A stretch of 64,000 bases of DNA from Sphingomonas tagetis. Its GTDB lineage: Bacteria > Pseudomonadota > Alphaproteobacteria > Sphingomonadales > Sphingomonadaceae. Below, piece by piece: positions 37,944 through 51,305 of the stretch; the first letter of the stretch is position 1, and each line of letters begins with the position of its first letter. The translations under genes were made by a program, and so were the position numbers. Where the stretch lies: positions 124,001 to 188,000 of the forward strand of contig NZ_JAMLDX010000007.1 in the NCBI RefSeq assembly GCF_024211275.1, written 5' to 3'. Under the pieces are notes generated by a model. That model was not told the origin of the DNA, made no database searches, and saw only the letters and a list, made by a program, of their open reading frames with translations.

Positions 37944-39501
37944 TGCGGGTTTGCCCCTGCCAATGCGGCGCGCGCAATTCGGCCTTGAGGATCTTGCCAG
38001 CGGCTGACAGCGGCAGACTCGCCGTGCGGAATTCGATCGAACGCGGACATTTGTATCCGGCGATCCGTTCGCGGCAATGCGCGACGAGTGCCGCCTCGCT
38101 GACCTCGGCGCCGGTGCGGGCAAGAATCACCGCATGCACCCGCTCGCCCCAGCGCGCATCGGGAACGCCGATGACCGCGACCTGCGCGACCGCCGGATGG
38201 AGCGCGAGCGCGCCCTCAACCTCGGCCGAATAGATGTTCTCGCCGCCCGACACGATCATGTCCTTGATGCGATCGACGACGTAGAGGATGCCGTGATCGT
38301 CGAGCCGGCCGCCGTCACCGGTATGCATCCAGCCGCCGCGCAGCGTCTGCGCGGTAAGCTCGGGCTGGTTCCAATAGCCGAGCATCACCCCGGCGCCGCG
38401 CACAAGGATCTCGCCGACCTCACCCGCCGGCAGCGGATTGCCCGCTTCGTCCGCGATCACGATCTGCGCGATCGGCATCGGCTTGCCGGCACCGCGGTGC
38501 CGTCCGGCTTCGCGGTGCTCGCCGCGGTGATAGTCGGCGCCGAGCAGGGTGGCCGTGCACGACACCTCGGTCATGCCATAGGCCTGGACGAAATCGATAT
38601 GCGGCGCGGCCGCCATGATGCGGTCGAGCGTCGCCTCCTGCATCGGCGATGCGCCATACATGATGGTGCGGACCTCGGTGAGCCTGGCCGGATCGAACCC
38701 GGGCGCATCGAGGATCATCTGGATCATCGTCGGCACCAGCAGCGCGTCGGTGACGCCTTCCTCGGCGATCAGATCGAGCGTGCCCGCCGGATCGAACGCC
38801 TTGCCGATCACAGCCGTGCTCCCGCCGAGCATCGTCATCGTCAGCACGGCGGCGGCGGCGAGGTGGAACAGCGGCGGCACGACCAGCGCGCGGCATCCAT
38901 CGGGAAACAGCCCGAACTCGCGCATCGCCCGGGTATTGGCGAGGAAGCCGGCATGGCTGAGCATCACGCCCTTCGAGCGCCCGGTGGTGCCGCCGGTGTA
39001 GAAGATCGCTAGGAGATCGTCGCCGTTGCGCCCGGCGTCGTCCACCGCATCGGCGGCGAGCAATTGCGCAAGCGGCGTCCATCCCAGGCGGTCGCCACCC
39101 AGTGAAACCCGCGTGATCCGGTCGCCATATTCGTCGAGCATGGCGGCGTTTGGCGCCACCAGATCATCGCTGACGAACAGCACGCCGGGCGTGCAATCAT
39201 CGAGCGCGAAGGCATTCTCCGCCGGGTTCCAGCGAGAATTGAGCGGGACCAGCACCGCGCCCGCCCAGGGCACAGCGAGGTAGAGCGCGAGATAGTCGCT
39301 GCTATTGGCCGAGAGGACCGCCACGCGATCGCCGGGCGTGACGCCAAGCGCCTGCAAGCCGCCGGCGATCCGCGCGGCGCGATCGAGCGTCTCTGCCCAT
39401 GGCGCTGTCCGCCCTTCAAAGACCCAAGCCGGCGCATCGAGGCGCGGCTGCGCCGCCGCCCTGATTGCGCTGACATAGCCTGGCGGCACATCGGCCATCA
39501 T
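37933..39501 (-). CDS. AMP-forming acyl-CoA synthetase
   Basis: A protein of about 522 residues that activates a carboxylic acid to its CoA thioester. The P-loop-like AMP motif is FYTGGTTGRSKGVMLSHAG, the A5 motif QAYGMTEVSCTATLLG, and the A8/A10 motifs GGWMHTGDGGRLDDHG and LPLSAAGKILKAELR. The start at 39501 has GAGG seven bases upstream; ATG 39498 is also possible. As first gene of the minus-strand operon it sets the entry step of the pathway. Confidence 0.9.
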   Translation of the reverse strand: MMADVPPGYVSAIRAAAQPRLDAPAWVFEGRTAPWAETLDRAARIAGGLQALGVTPGDRVAVLSANSSDYLALYLAVPWAGAVLVPLNSRWNPAENAFALDDCTPGVLFVSDDLVAPNAAMLDEYGDRITRVSLGGDRLGWTPLAQLLAADAVDDAGRNGDDLLAIFYTGGTTGRSKGVMLSHAGFLANTRAMREFGLFPDGCRALVVPPLFHLAAAAVLTMTMLGGSTAVIGKAFDPAGTLDLIAEEGVTDALLVPTMIQMILDAPGFDPARLTEVRTIMYGASPMQEATLDRIMAAAPHIDFVQAYGMTEVSCTATLLGADYHRGEHREAGRHRGAGKPMPIAQIVIADEAGNPLPAGEVGEILVRGAGVMLGYWNQPELTAQTLRGGWMHTGDGGRLDDHGILYVVDRIKDMIVSGGENIYSAEVEGALALHPAVAQVAVIGVPDARWGERVHAVILARTGAEVSEAALVAHCRERIAGYKCPRSIEFRTASLPLSAAGKILKAELRAPHWQGQTRNVG

Positions 39502-39522
39502 CTCGCATCCTCTCTTTGCTAC

Positions 39523-39595
39523 CGATAACATTCGGCTATCGCGTCAGTCATAGGTCTTGGTATCATCAGCGCAAGCTATATTGATATCGATATCA
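39523..39595 (-). promoter_or_regulatory. Candidate operator region upstream of the acyl-CoA operon
   Basis: The AT-richer stretch just upstream of the CoA-ligase gene holds a perfect 14-bp palindrome TGATATCGATATCA (39582-39595) and a spaced inverted repeat CGATA-N9-TATCG (39523-39541). Either could bind a repressor such as a TetR or MarR family protein, but none is encoded in the window next to it. Confidence 0.4.
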
Positions 39596-39609
39596 TTTGA
39601 ATATCGGGA

Positions 39610-40250
39610 CTCGGGCTACCCCATCGTCGGGATGATGAACGCGCTGTCTCGGCCTATCACACCGGGTTCCGCGATTTTCAGGCCAGTGCCGTCGATTTCG
39701 CGACCCTGACGATCCGGGTGGCGAATGCCGGCAAGCTGGTGACCAAGGGCTTCGACGCCCAGCTCTCGGCACAGTTGGCCAAGGGCCTGGCTCACCGGCG
39801 GCCTCGCCTATACCGATGCCCGCTTCACCAGCTTCAAAAACGACCAATGCTATCCCGGCCAGATCAGCTGCGCCGGCGAGGTTTGGACTCGTCGGGCAAC
39901 CGCCTGCCCAATGCGCCCGAATGGAAGGGCGTCGGCGACATCCGTTACGAATGGGCCTTCACGGATGGTCTGAACGGCAATGTCCAGCTCGGCTTCTCCT
40001 CGCAGTCTTCGATCGAATATTTTTCGAACGCGGATCCGAACGGGCGTCAGAAGGGCTTCACCACCTTCGACATCCAGGTCGGCCTCGCCGGTCGTGAGAG
40101 CTGGCAACTCAGCCTGTTCTGCCGCAATTGCGGCGATCAGCGCTATGTCGGCGCGGTCGGTAATTACCCGCTGATCACCACCGACTATCTGCAGAATTAC
40201 AGCTATGGCGCTTTCCGCAATATCGGCGCGTCACTGGATTCAAATTCTAG
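39610..40250 (+). pseudogene. C-terminal remnant of a TonB-dependent receptor
   Basis: The last 200-odd residues of a TonB receptor survive in pieces. Frame 1 reads AYHTGFRDFQASAVDFATL to about 39789; frame 2 then reads LTGGLAYTDARFTSFKNDQC with the following ten or so residues; frame 1 resumes at GLDSSGNRLPNAPEWKG and continues through FDIQVGLAGRESWQLSLF. A last one-base shift near 40237 restores the expected FKF-stop at 40250. Thus at least three frameshifts, and no N-terminal plug or barrel start. A terminator still follows. Confidence 0.8.
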
Positions 40251-40260
40251 GCGGATTGCA

Positions 40261-40292
40261 GGGGGAGACCGGAGCGGTTTCCCCCCGCTTTC
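40261..40292 (+). terminator. Terminator-like hairpin after the receptor remnant
   Basis: GGGGGAGACCG (40261-40271), loop GAG, CGGTTTCCCCC (40275-40285), with one G-U pair, then CGCTTTCT. It fits the original terminator of the now broken receptor gene. Confidence 0.6.
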
Positions 40293-40754
40293 TCATGCCA
40301 GCACGGGAGCATGCCTTTGTCACGAAGCTTGGCGCTCAGTTCCTGAGCATCGAACCCCGCAGACGTCTGCCTCCCGATCTATGACCCGAGCCGATCCTGT
40401 CGTTAGGCGGAGAGAATGCGAGCAGGTTGTCCTGTAGCAAACGGCAGATCGGGGTACAGAACATCTAGCGCCAAACCGCCGATTTTGCGGGGCTGAGCGG
40501 TCATCCTGTGAAATGTATGGGCTGAGGCGCTCGCCCCTCGGGCAATCCCTCGCTGGCCAAAAAGCGCCAAAATCCAGACTCAGGACATGTTGCAGGCCCG
40601 CAAAGACGGCGCGGCGTTTGACGCTGAGAACGACGCCGATTTCAGCGTCTCGGTCCTGAGCTAAAGGTTGGTCGCGCCGCAAAGCCGGCGGAACTGCGCG
40701 GTTCTTGCGCTCACCCCGCGCGACGGTCTCTAAAGACCGGTCGCGGGAAGTGTG
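40293..40754. other. Spacer with no recognised gene
   Basis: About 460 bp between the receptor remnant and the tRNA. A short frame ending at 40664 (MLQARKDGAAFDAENDADFS and a few residues more) has native-looking codons but no start signal and no family I know; it may be another remnant. Otherwise I see nothing assignable. Confidence 0.35.
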
Positions 40755-40829
<75 letters not shown>

Positions 40830-40930
40830 ACTCGTCGCGGGCGGCGTGTCCGGCCCCGCGCGGGAGCGGCCCTTTTGCGCAGGGGTGCCCCATTGTCAAG
40901 GCGAAGGCGGCGGGTTTATCGGACAACGCC

Positions 40931-41056
40931 ATGAACGAAGCCGAGAAAAAGGCCCGCCTCGCCGCCGCGCTCCGCGAAAACCTGCGCAAGCGCAAGGCGC
41001 AGGCGCGCGAACTCGAGCAGGCGCCCCTGCCGCCATTGCCGCGGGAACCCGGCTGA
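40931..41056 (+). CDS. Small basic hypothetical protein
   Basis: A 41-residue, highly charged protein beginning MNEAEKKARLAAALRENLRK, predicted to be one helix followed by a Pro-rich tail (APLPPLPREPG). The ATG at 40931 is just downstream of the tRNA-Thr 5' end; the frame upstream runs through the tRNA and is not coding. Similar short KRK-rich proteins are common in sphingomonads, from memory, but none has a known role. Confidence 0.55.
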   Translation: MNEAEKKARLAAALRENLRKRKAQARELEQAPLPPLPREPG

Positions 41057-41062
41057 TCGGCC

Positions 41063-41434
41063 TCAGCCGCCCATGATGAAGGCGTTCAGCTTGTTACCGT
41101 CGGGATCGCGGAAATAGGCGGCGTAGAAGCCTTCACTACGCGGCCCCGGCGGACCCTCGCAGCTTCCACCGTTGGCCAGCGCTACTTCATAGATGCGCTG
41201 CACCTGAGCCTCATCCTTTGCCTCCAGCGCGACCATCGTGCCGTTGCCGACGCTCGCCCCATTGCCATCGAATGGCCGGGTGAGGCCGATCCCGGCACCA
41301 CCGCCCGGCGTGCCCCAGGCAATCGTGCCATCCCACTCCATCATCCGCGCCGTTCCCATTTCCGCGGCGATCGCATCGTAAAAGCGCGCCGCACGCGCAA
41401 GATCGCTGGTGCCCAGCGTGACATAGCCGATCAT
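41063..41434 (-). CDS. VOC-family (glyoxalase-like) protein
   Basis: A 123-residue single-chain vicinal-oxygen-chelate protein: MIGYVTLGTSDLARAARFYD at the N-terminus and GFYAAYFRDPDGNKLNAF at the C-terminus, where DPDGN is typical. Family members bind a metal and act as glyoxalases, dioxygenases or antibiotic-binding proteins; this short type in alphaproteobacteria has no settled substrate. GGAGG six bases before ATG 41434 fixes the start. Confidence 0.82.
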   Translation of the reverse strand: MIGYVTLGTSDLARAARFYDAIAAEMGTARMMEWDGTIAWGTPGGGAGIGLTRPFDGNGASVGNGTMVALEAKDEAQVQRIYEVALANGGSCEGPPGPRSEGFYAAYFRDPDGNKLNAFIMGG

Positions 41435-41503
41435 CCGTATCCTCCCGATTCGCGACTGGAACATATAATGAACAATCGCACCGGGCAACCGTGAGCCAGA
41501 CTG

Positions 41504-43306
41504 CTATCGTGCCGTGATCGGCCGGCACTTCGCCTCAAGCCACACGCGCTCCTCACGCGACAGCTGTGGCCCCAGCACCTCCAGCACCCGCGAATGATAC
41601 GCATCGAGCCAGCGGCGCTCATCCTCGGTAAGCAGGCCAGGTTCGATCAACGCACGCTCGATCGGGCAGAAGGTCAGCGTCTCGAACCCCAGCATCGGCG
41701 ATTCGGCGCCGGGGATGTCCTTTGCCACGACCAGCACCAGATTCTCGATGCGAATGCCGAACTCGCCGGCCTTGTAGTAACCCGGCTCGTTCGAGAGGAA
41801 CATGCCCGCGCGCAGCGGCTCGGCCGGCCCGCCGCCCGGATAATTGGGCGCAGCGATGCGCTGCGGCCCTTCATGCACCGACAGATAGGCGCCGACGCCA
41901 TGGCCGGTGCCATGGCCATAGTCGCACCCTACCTCCCACAAGGGCCGCCGCGCGAACGAGTCGATCTGCCCGCCCGTCGTCCCCGCCGGGAACAGTGCCG
42001 TCGCGATCGCGATATGGCCCTTGAGCACCCGCGTGAAGCGGTCGCGCATCTCCTGAGTCGGGTCGCCGACCGCGATCACGCGCGTCACATCGGTGGTGCC
42101 GTCGGCATATTGTCCGCCCGAATCGACCAGATAGAGCTGGCCAGTCTCGATCGGCAGGCTCGATTCCGCCGTCACCTTGTAATGCGGAATCGCGCCGTGC
42201 GGCCCGGTCGCGGAGATGGTGTCGAAGCTCAAATCCTTGAGCACGCCGGTTTCCTCGCGGAACGCCTGCAAGCGGTCGGCGGCGGAAATCTCGGTCACGC
42301 CGCCCTTGGGCATCTCTGCCTCTGCCCATTTGAGGAACCGCGCCAGCGCTGCGCCGTCGCGCGCCTGCGCCGCCCTGTGCCCGGCGATCTCGGTCTCGTT
42401 CTTGATCGCCTTGGCCAACACCACCGGATCGCGCACGCTCAGTATCTTCGCGCCGCCCGCATCGAGCGCGTCGAAGATCGCCGCGACTGCGCGCTCGGGG
42501 TCGACGGCGACGCGCCTGCCCGCCAGCGCGCCCAGCGCCGGGGCGAACGCGGCGCGGTCATGCACGCGTACCGCATTGCCGAGATGCTGCGCGACATCCT
42601 CGCCGACCTTGTCCTTCGCCACGAACAGGTCGGCGGTGCCGTCGGCATGGACGATGGCATAGGCCAGAGCGACCGGGGTATGGCTGACGTCCTGCCCGCG
42701 CACGTTGAACGCCCAGGCGATCGAATCGAGCGCTGAGAGCACCACGGCATCGGCTTTCCGCTCGGCCAGCCAGTCGGCGATGTCGGCTCGCTTGGCGGCG
42801 CTGGTCTTGCCCGCCGCATCGTCGGTCTGCACCGCCAGCTTCGCGTCGGACGGCTGCGGCCGATCGCCCCACACCGCGTCGATCGGGTTGGCGTTCACCG
42901 CCACCAGCTCGGCCCCGCGCTCGGCCAGCGCCTTGCGCGCTTCATCGACCCAGCCGCGCGTGTGCAGCCACGGATCATAGCCGATCCGCCCGCCCTGCGG
43001 CGCATGCTCGCCCAGCCAGGCCGCGATGCTCACCTGCGGCACCGGGACATATTGCCAATGCGCGCCATCGACCTGCTGGCGCACTTGGAGCGTGTAGCGC
43101 CCATCGGTGAAGATCGCCGCCGCCTCGGGCAGCACCACCGCGCTGCCTGCGCTGCCCTGAAACCCGGTGAGCCAGCTCAGCCGCTGCGCATAATCGCCGA
43201 CATATTCGCTCATATGTTCGTCGGTCAGCGGCACGACAAAACCGTCGAGCCGGTCGCGTTTCAGCTGCTCGCGAAGGGCGGACAGGCGGTCGGCATAGGT
43301 GGACAT
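41504..43306 (-). CDS. pepP: Xaa-Pro aminopeptidase (M24B family)
   Basis: A 600-residue metallopeptidase that removes an N-terminal residue preceding proline. Two creatinase-like N-terminal domains precede the catalytic 'pita-bread' domain from about residue 320. Metal ligands are seen in DSGGQYADGTTDVTR (two Asp), HGTGHGVGAYLSVHEGP (His), SNEPGYYKAGEFGIRIEN (Glu) and the final Glu region. The 600-residue, three-domain build matches the eukaryote-like APP1 group also found in alphaproteobacteria. Symbol is by family. Single gene, 64 bp from the GST gene. Confidence 0.9.
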   Translation of the reverse strand: MSTYADRLSALREQLKRDRLDGFVVPLTDEHMSEYVGDYAQRLSWLTGFQGSAGSAVVLPEAAAIFTDGRYTLQVRQQVDGAHWQYVPVPQVSIAAWLGEHAPQGGRIGYDPWLHTRGWVDEARKALAERGAELVAVNANPIDAVWGDRPQPSDAKLAVQTDDAAGKTSAAKRADIADWLAERKADAVVLSALDSIAWAFNVRGQDVSHTPVALAYAIVHADGTADLFVAKDKVGEDVAQHLGNAVRVHDRAAFAPALGALAGRRVAVDPERAVAAIFDALDAGGAKILSVRDPVVLAKAIKNETEIAGHRAAQARDGAALARFLKWAEAEMPKGGVTEISAADRLQAFREETGVLKDLSFDTISATGPHGAIPHYKVTAESSLPIETGQLYLVDSGGQYADGTTDVTRVIAVGDPTQEMRDRFTRVLKGHIAIATALFPAGTTGGQIDSFARRPLWEVGCDYGHGTGHGVGAYLSVHEGPQRIAAPNYPGGGPAEPLRAGMFLSNEPGYYKAGEFGIRIENLVLVVAKDIPGAESPMLGFETLTFCPIERALIEPGLLTEDERRWLDAYHSRVLEVLGPQLSREERVWLEAKCRPITAR

Positions 43307-43370
43307 GAGCGATTCCCGAAGACGTTACAGACGCGACATATGGCGCGCGCTGGCCGCTCCGCCAACCGTT

Positions 43371-44039
43371 CTACAGATCCAGCTTCTCATATTCGGCGGG
43401 CGGGTTGATCCCCTCCATCCGCTCGGCGAGCAGCGGGCGGAAGCTTGGGCGGCTCTTCATGCCGACATACCAGCGCTTGGCCTGTTCGTGGCTCTTCCAG
43501 TCGATCCCGCCGAGATAGTCGGCAACGCTGATCTGCGCCGCGGCGGCGAGATCGGCGAGGCTCATTGTCGCGCCGCCCAGCCAGGTGCGGTGGTCGAGCA
43601 GGAAGTCGATATAGTCGAGATGCGCGACCGCGGCCTTCATCGCCTCGCGCAGCGCGCCCGAATCCGGCGTGGCACGGTGGACGATGCGCTTGATCATGCG
43701 CTCGTTGAGCAGCGGCCCGGTAATCTCGCGAAAGAACTGCACGTCGAACCAGCTGACCAGCCGGCGGATCTCGGCACGGTCGGCGGCGGTGCCGTTGAGC
43801 AAAGCCGCCTTGCTCACCGTCTCCTCGAAAAATTCGCAGATCGCGACGGAGTCGATCAGCACGACGCCACGGTCGTCGGCCATCACCGGGGTCTGCCCGG
43901 CGGGGTTCATGTCGAGAAATTCGTCGCGCCGCGCCCACGGCGATTCGCGCACCGGCTCATAGCCGACGCCCTTCTCACCCAGGACGAGCCGAACCTTGCG
44001 CGAGAAGGGGCACAGGGGAAATTGATAGAGCTGCCACAT
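43371..44039 (-). CDS. Glutathione S-transferase
   Basis: A 222-residue cytosolic GST. The thioredoxin-like N-terminal domain has YQFPLCPFSRKVRLVL, where CPFS gives a possible Cys or Ser active residue, and the cis-Pro region AGQTPVM; DSVAICEFFEE binds the glutathione gamma-glutamyl part. The all-helical C-terminal domain includes GGATMSLADLAAAAQISVADY, with the conserved N-capping Asp. It is close to beta-proteobacterial-type GSTs. Electrophile substrate unknown. Confidence 0.88.
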   Translation of the reverse strand: MWQLYQFPLCPFSRKVRLVLGEKGVGYEPVRESPWARRDEFLDMNPAGQTPVMADDRGVVLIDSVAICEFFEETVSKAALLNGTAADRAEIRRLVSWFDVQFFREITGPLLNERMIKRIVHRATPDSGALREAMKAAVAHLDYIDFLLDHRTWLGGATMSLADLAAAAQISVADYLGGIDWKSHEQAKRWYVGMKSRPSFRPLLAERMEGINPPAEYEKLDL

Positions 44040-44079
44040 GCCCCCGCTTTAGGCGGCGGCAATGGCAAGCGGCAAGGCG

Positions 44080-44520
44080 TCAGTCGTCGTAATCGTCGCG
44101 ATCATCGCGGCGCGGCGAATCGAGGTCGCCCAAACCCGCGAGCGGCGCCAGCGCCGCTTCGAGCCGCGCGGTCGTCTCTGCAATCGCGCCTGCCGCCGAG
44201 ACCATGTCGCCGGCGACCAGACCCGCCGTACCCACGGCGCGGCGCGTGTCACGGCGCAGGCGGCGTTCGAAACCGGGGTCTTCGCGGCGCTTGACGTCGC
44301 GCAGCGTGTCACCGCGCCGCACGCGGCCATCGCTATACGGCGCGAAGCTGCCGACGCGCGTGTCGAGCACGATCCCGGCAAGCGCCGAGACGGCAGCGGT
44401 GATCCCGTCCTGCACCGCAGGATCGTTCAGCTTGTCGGCGATCTGCGCTTCGCGCTCCTGTGCGAACGCCGGGGTGGCGAGGCACGAGGCGGCGGCAAGG
44501 ACGAAAAAGACGGTACGCAC
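44080..44520 (-). CDS. Exported hypothetical protein
   Basis: A 146-residue protein with a clear signal peptide (MRTVFFVLAAASCLATPAFA before QEREAQ). The mature part has a helical N-terminal half (IADKLNDPAVQDGITAAVSA), an Arg/Asp-rich centre (RRGDTLRDVKRREDPGFERR) and an acidic-basic tail ending RRDDRDDYDD. I do not recognise a family. It is a single gene between GST and gltB. Confidence 0.65.
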   Translation of the reverse strand: MRTVFFVLAAASCLATPAFAQEREAQIADKLNDPAVQDGITAAVSALAGIVLDTRVGSFAPYSDGRVRRGDTLRDVKRREDPGFERRLRRDTRRAVGTAGLVAGDMVSAAGAIAETTARLEAALAPLAGLGDLDSPRRDDRDDYDD

Positions 44521-44591
44521 GGCGAAATCTCCCGAGTCGCGGGCAATTGCGATCGGTTAGACCTTAGCCGATGAGCGGGCGCTGAACGAGC

Positions 44592-49150
<4,559 letters not shown>

Positions 49151-49154
<4 letters not shown>

Positions 49155-49699
49155 TTCGTCGTCTCCGCGTCCAGTTCGGTCTTGGCGCGCTGCATCGCCT
49201 TGGGCAGCGCGACCATGCCCACTTCCATGCCGATGCGCTGGCCCACCGCGATCAGGCGGGTCTGCACCGCCGGGGTCTGCGCGATATATTTGGCGCCCGC
49301 GCCTTCACCGAAAAAGGCGTTCAGGCTGTCGAGTTCGGCCTTGGTGAAGCTGGCCGCATATTCGCGCGCATATTCGCGCTTGTAGCGCGGCATTTGCGTG
49401 CGCATCGCCGCCAGGAACTCCTCGGCGAAGATCGCCTGGAGCTTCTGCTTTCGGGCATAATCGTTCTTGGTGAGTTCCTCGAACATCGCGCGCGTGGTCT
49501 GCTGTGAGCCGAGTTGCGCCATCGCCTGCTGGGCCATCACCGGCGCCATCACGACGAAAGTCTGCTCGAGCTGCTGGACGACTTGCGTAACCTCGACGAA
49601 GCGCTCGGCCGCCGCCAGCGTCGCCGAGTCAGGCTGAGCCTGGGCGAGCGCCGGGGCGGCGCAGGCGAGCGCGGCCACGCTGAGCGCGCGACGGATCAT
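49151..49699 (-). CDS. DUF2059-family exported protein between gltD and gltB
   Basis: A 182-residue protein with a signal peptide (MIRRALSVAALACAAPALA before QAQPDS). The mature part is helical and contains the DUF2059-like segment YKREYAREYAASFTKAELDS followed by FFGEGAGAKYIAQTPAV. The role of the family is unknown. It overlaps gltD and gltB by 4 bp on each side, so it is translated with the glutamate synthase subunits despite being exported. Confidence 0.8.
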
Positions 49700-51165
49700 G
49701 CCGCCACCATTTCCCGGGCGACGGGGGCCTTGGCCTGCGTCTTGAGCCAGGCGTGCATGCGCTCGCTGACGTCGCGGCCGTCGCGGATCGCCTGCACGAC
49801 CAGGCTCGCGCCCTTGACGATGTCGCCCGCGGCGAACACGCCGTCGAGGTTCGACATCATCGTGCGCGCGTCGGTGCGGATCGTCCCCCAGCGCGTGACG
49901 CCGAGCTCGGGCGCATCGAACAAGGTGGGCAGGTCCTCGGCATCGAAGCCGAGCGCCTTGATCACCAGATCGGCTGGGACGTCGAACGCCGCGCCCGGAT
50001 CGGGCTCGGGCGCACGGCGGCCGCTGGCGTCGGGCGCGCCGAGCCGCATGCCGGTGGCCTTGACCGTGCCGACCTTGTCGCCGCCGCCATTGCCTTTGGT
50101 GTCGAACGCCTCGGGTGCGGAGAGCCAGACGAACTCGACGCCTTCTTCCTCGGCATTGGCCGTCTCACGCTGGCTGCCCGGCATGTTGGCGCGGTCACGG
50201 CGATAGAGGCACTTGACGCTCGCCGCGCCCTGCCGGATCGCGGTGCGCACACAGTCCATCGCGGTGTCGCCGCCGCCGATCACCACGACATTCTTGCCGG
50301 CGGCGTCGAGGCTGCCGTCGTCGAATGCGGGCACGGCGTCGCCGAAGCTCTTGCGGTTCGATGCGATCAGATAGTCGAGCGCCTCGACCACGCCGGAAAG
50401 GCCCACGCCCGGCGCCTTGATCGCGCGCGCCTTGTACACGCCGGTCGCGATCAGGATCGCGTCATGCTTGTCACGCAGCTGGTCGAGGGTCGCGTCGCGG
50501 CCGACTTCGAATCCCTGATGGAAGACGATGCCGCCCGCCGCGAGCCGGTCGGTGCGGCGCAGGACGACAGGCTTTTCCAGCTTGAAGCCGGGGATGCCAT
50601 AGGTCAGCAGCCCGCCGGGCCGGTCGTGGCGGTCATAGACGTGCACGTCATAGCCGAGCACGCGCAGATATTCGGCAGCGGTCAGCCCCGCCGGACCCGC
50701 GCCGATTACGCCCACCGACTGGCCGCGTGCGCGGCCCGGCTGGAGCGGCTCGACCCAGCCCTGATCCCAGGCGGTGTCGGTGATGAACTTTTCGACCGAT
50801 CCGATCGTGACCGAGCCGTGCTGCGAGAATTCGATGACGCAATTGCCCTCGCACAGCCGGTCCTGCGGGCAGATCCGGCCGCAAATCTCGGGCATGGTCG
50901 AGGTGCTGTTGCTCAGCTCATAGGCTTCGCGCAACCGCCCTTCCGCGGTCAGGCGCAGCCAGTCCGGGATATGGTTGTGCAGCGGGCAGTGCACCGAACA
51001 ATAGGGCACGCCGCATTGCGAGCAGCGTCCGGCCTGTTCCTCGGCAGCAGGTGGCGCATAGCGTTCCGCGATTTCACGGAAATCCTGCGCACGCAGTGGG
51101 GCCTGGCGCTTGGGCGGAAACGCCTGCGCGCGGTCAACGAATTGGAGCATGACTTCCTTTGCCAT
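49696..51165 (-). CDS. gltD: Glutamate synthase small subunit
   Basis: The 489-residue FAD protein takes electrons from NADPH and passes them to GltB. Two 4Fe-4S motifs lie in the N-terminal domain (CSQCGVPYCSVHCP and CGRICPQDRLCEGNC), followed by FAD (GVIGAGPAGLTAAEYL) and NADPH (VVVIGGGDTAMDCVRTA) sites. First gene of the operon; its stop overlaps the DUF2059 start in ATGA. The 140 bp upstream is AT-richer and probably holds the promoter. Confidence 0.95.
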   Translation of the reverse strand: MAKEVMLQFVDRAQAFPPKRQAPLRAQDFREIAERYAPPAAEEQAGRCSQCGVPYCSVHCPLHNHIPDWLRLTAEGRLREAYELSNSTSTMPEICGRICPQDRLCEGNCVIEFSQHGSVTIGSVEKFITDTAWDQGWVEPLQPGRARGQSVGVIGAGPAGLTAAEYLRVLGYDVHVYDRHDRPGGLLTYGIPGFKLEKPVVLRRTDRLAAGGIVFHQGFEVGRDATLDQLRDKHDAILIATGVYKARAIKAPGVGLSGVVEALDYLIASNRKSFGDAVPAFDDGSLDAAGKNVVVIGGGDTAMDCVRTAIRQGAASVKCLYRRDRANMPGSQRETANAEEEGVEFVWLSAPEAFDTKGNGGGDKVGTVKATGMRLGAPDASGRRAPEPDPGAAFDVPADLVIKALGFDAEDLPTLFDAPELGVTRWGTIRTDARTMMSNLDGVFAAGDIVKGASLVVQAIRDGRDVSERMHAWLKTQAKAPVAREMVAA

Positions 51166-51305
51166 GGCGCGCCCATGACAGGATTCGGTGATCGAGTCAC
51201 GCTAAAATCGCGTGATAGGGAAGTCATACTGACCTAATTAAGTTCCACGTTGAGACAAAACCGCCGGGTGAAACTTTATTTCACAGAATAATGGCCGCTA
51301 CGGAC

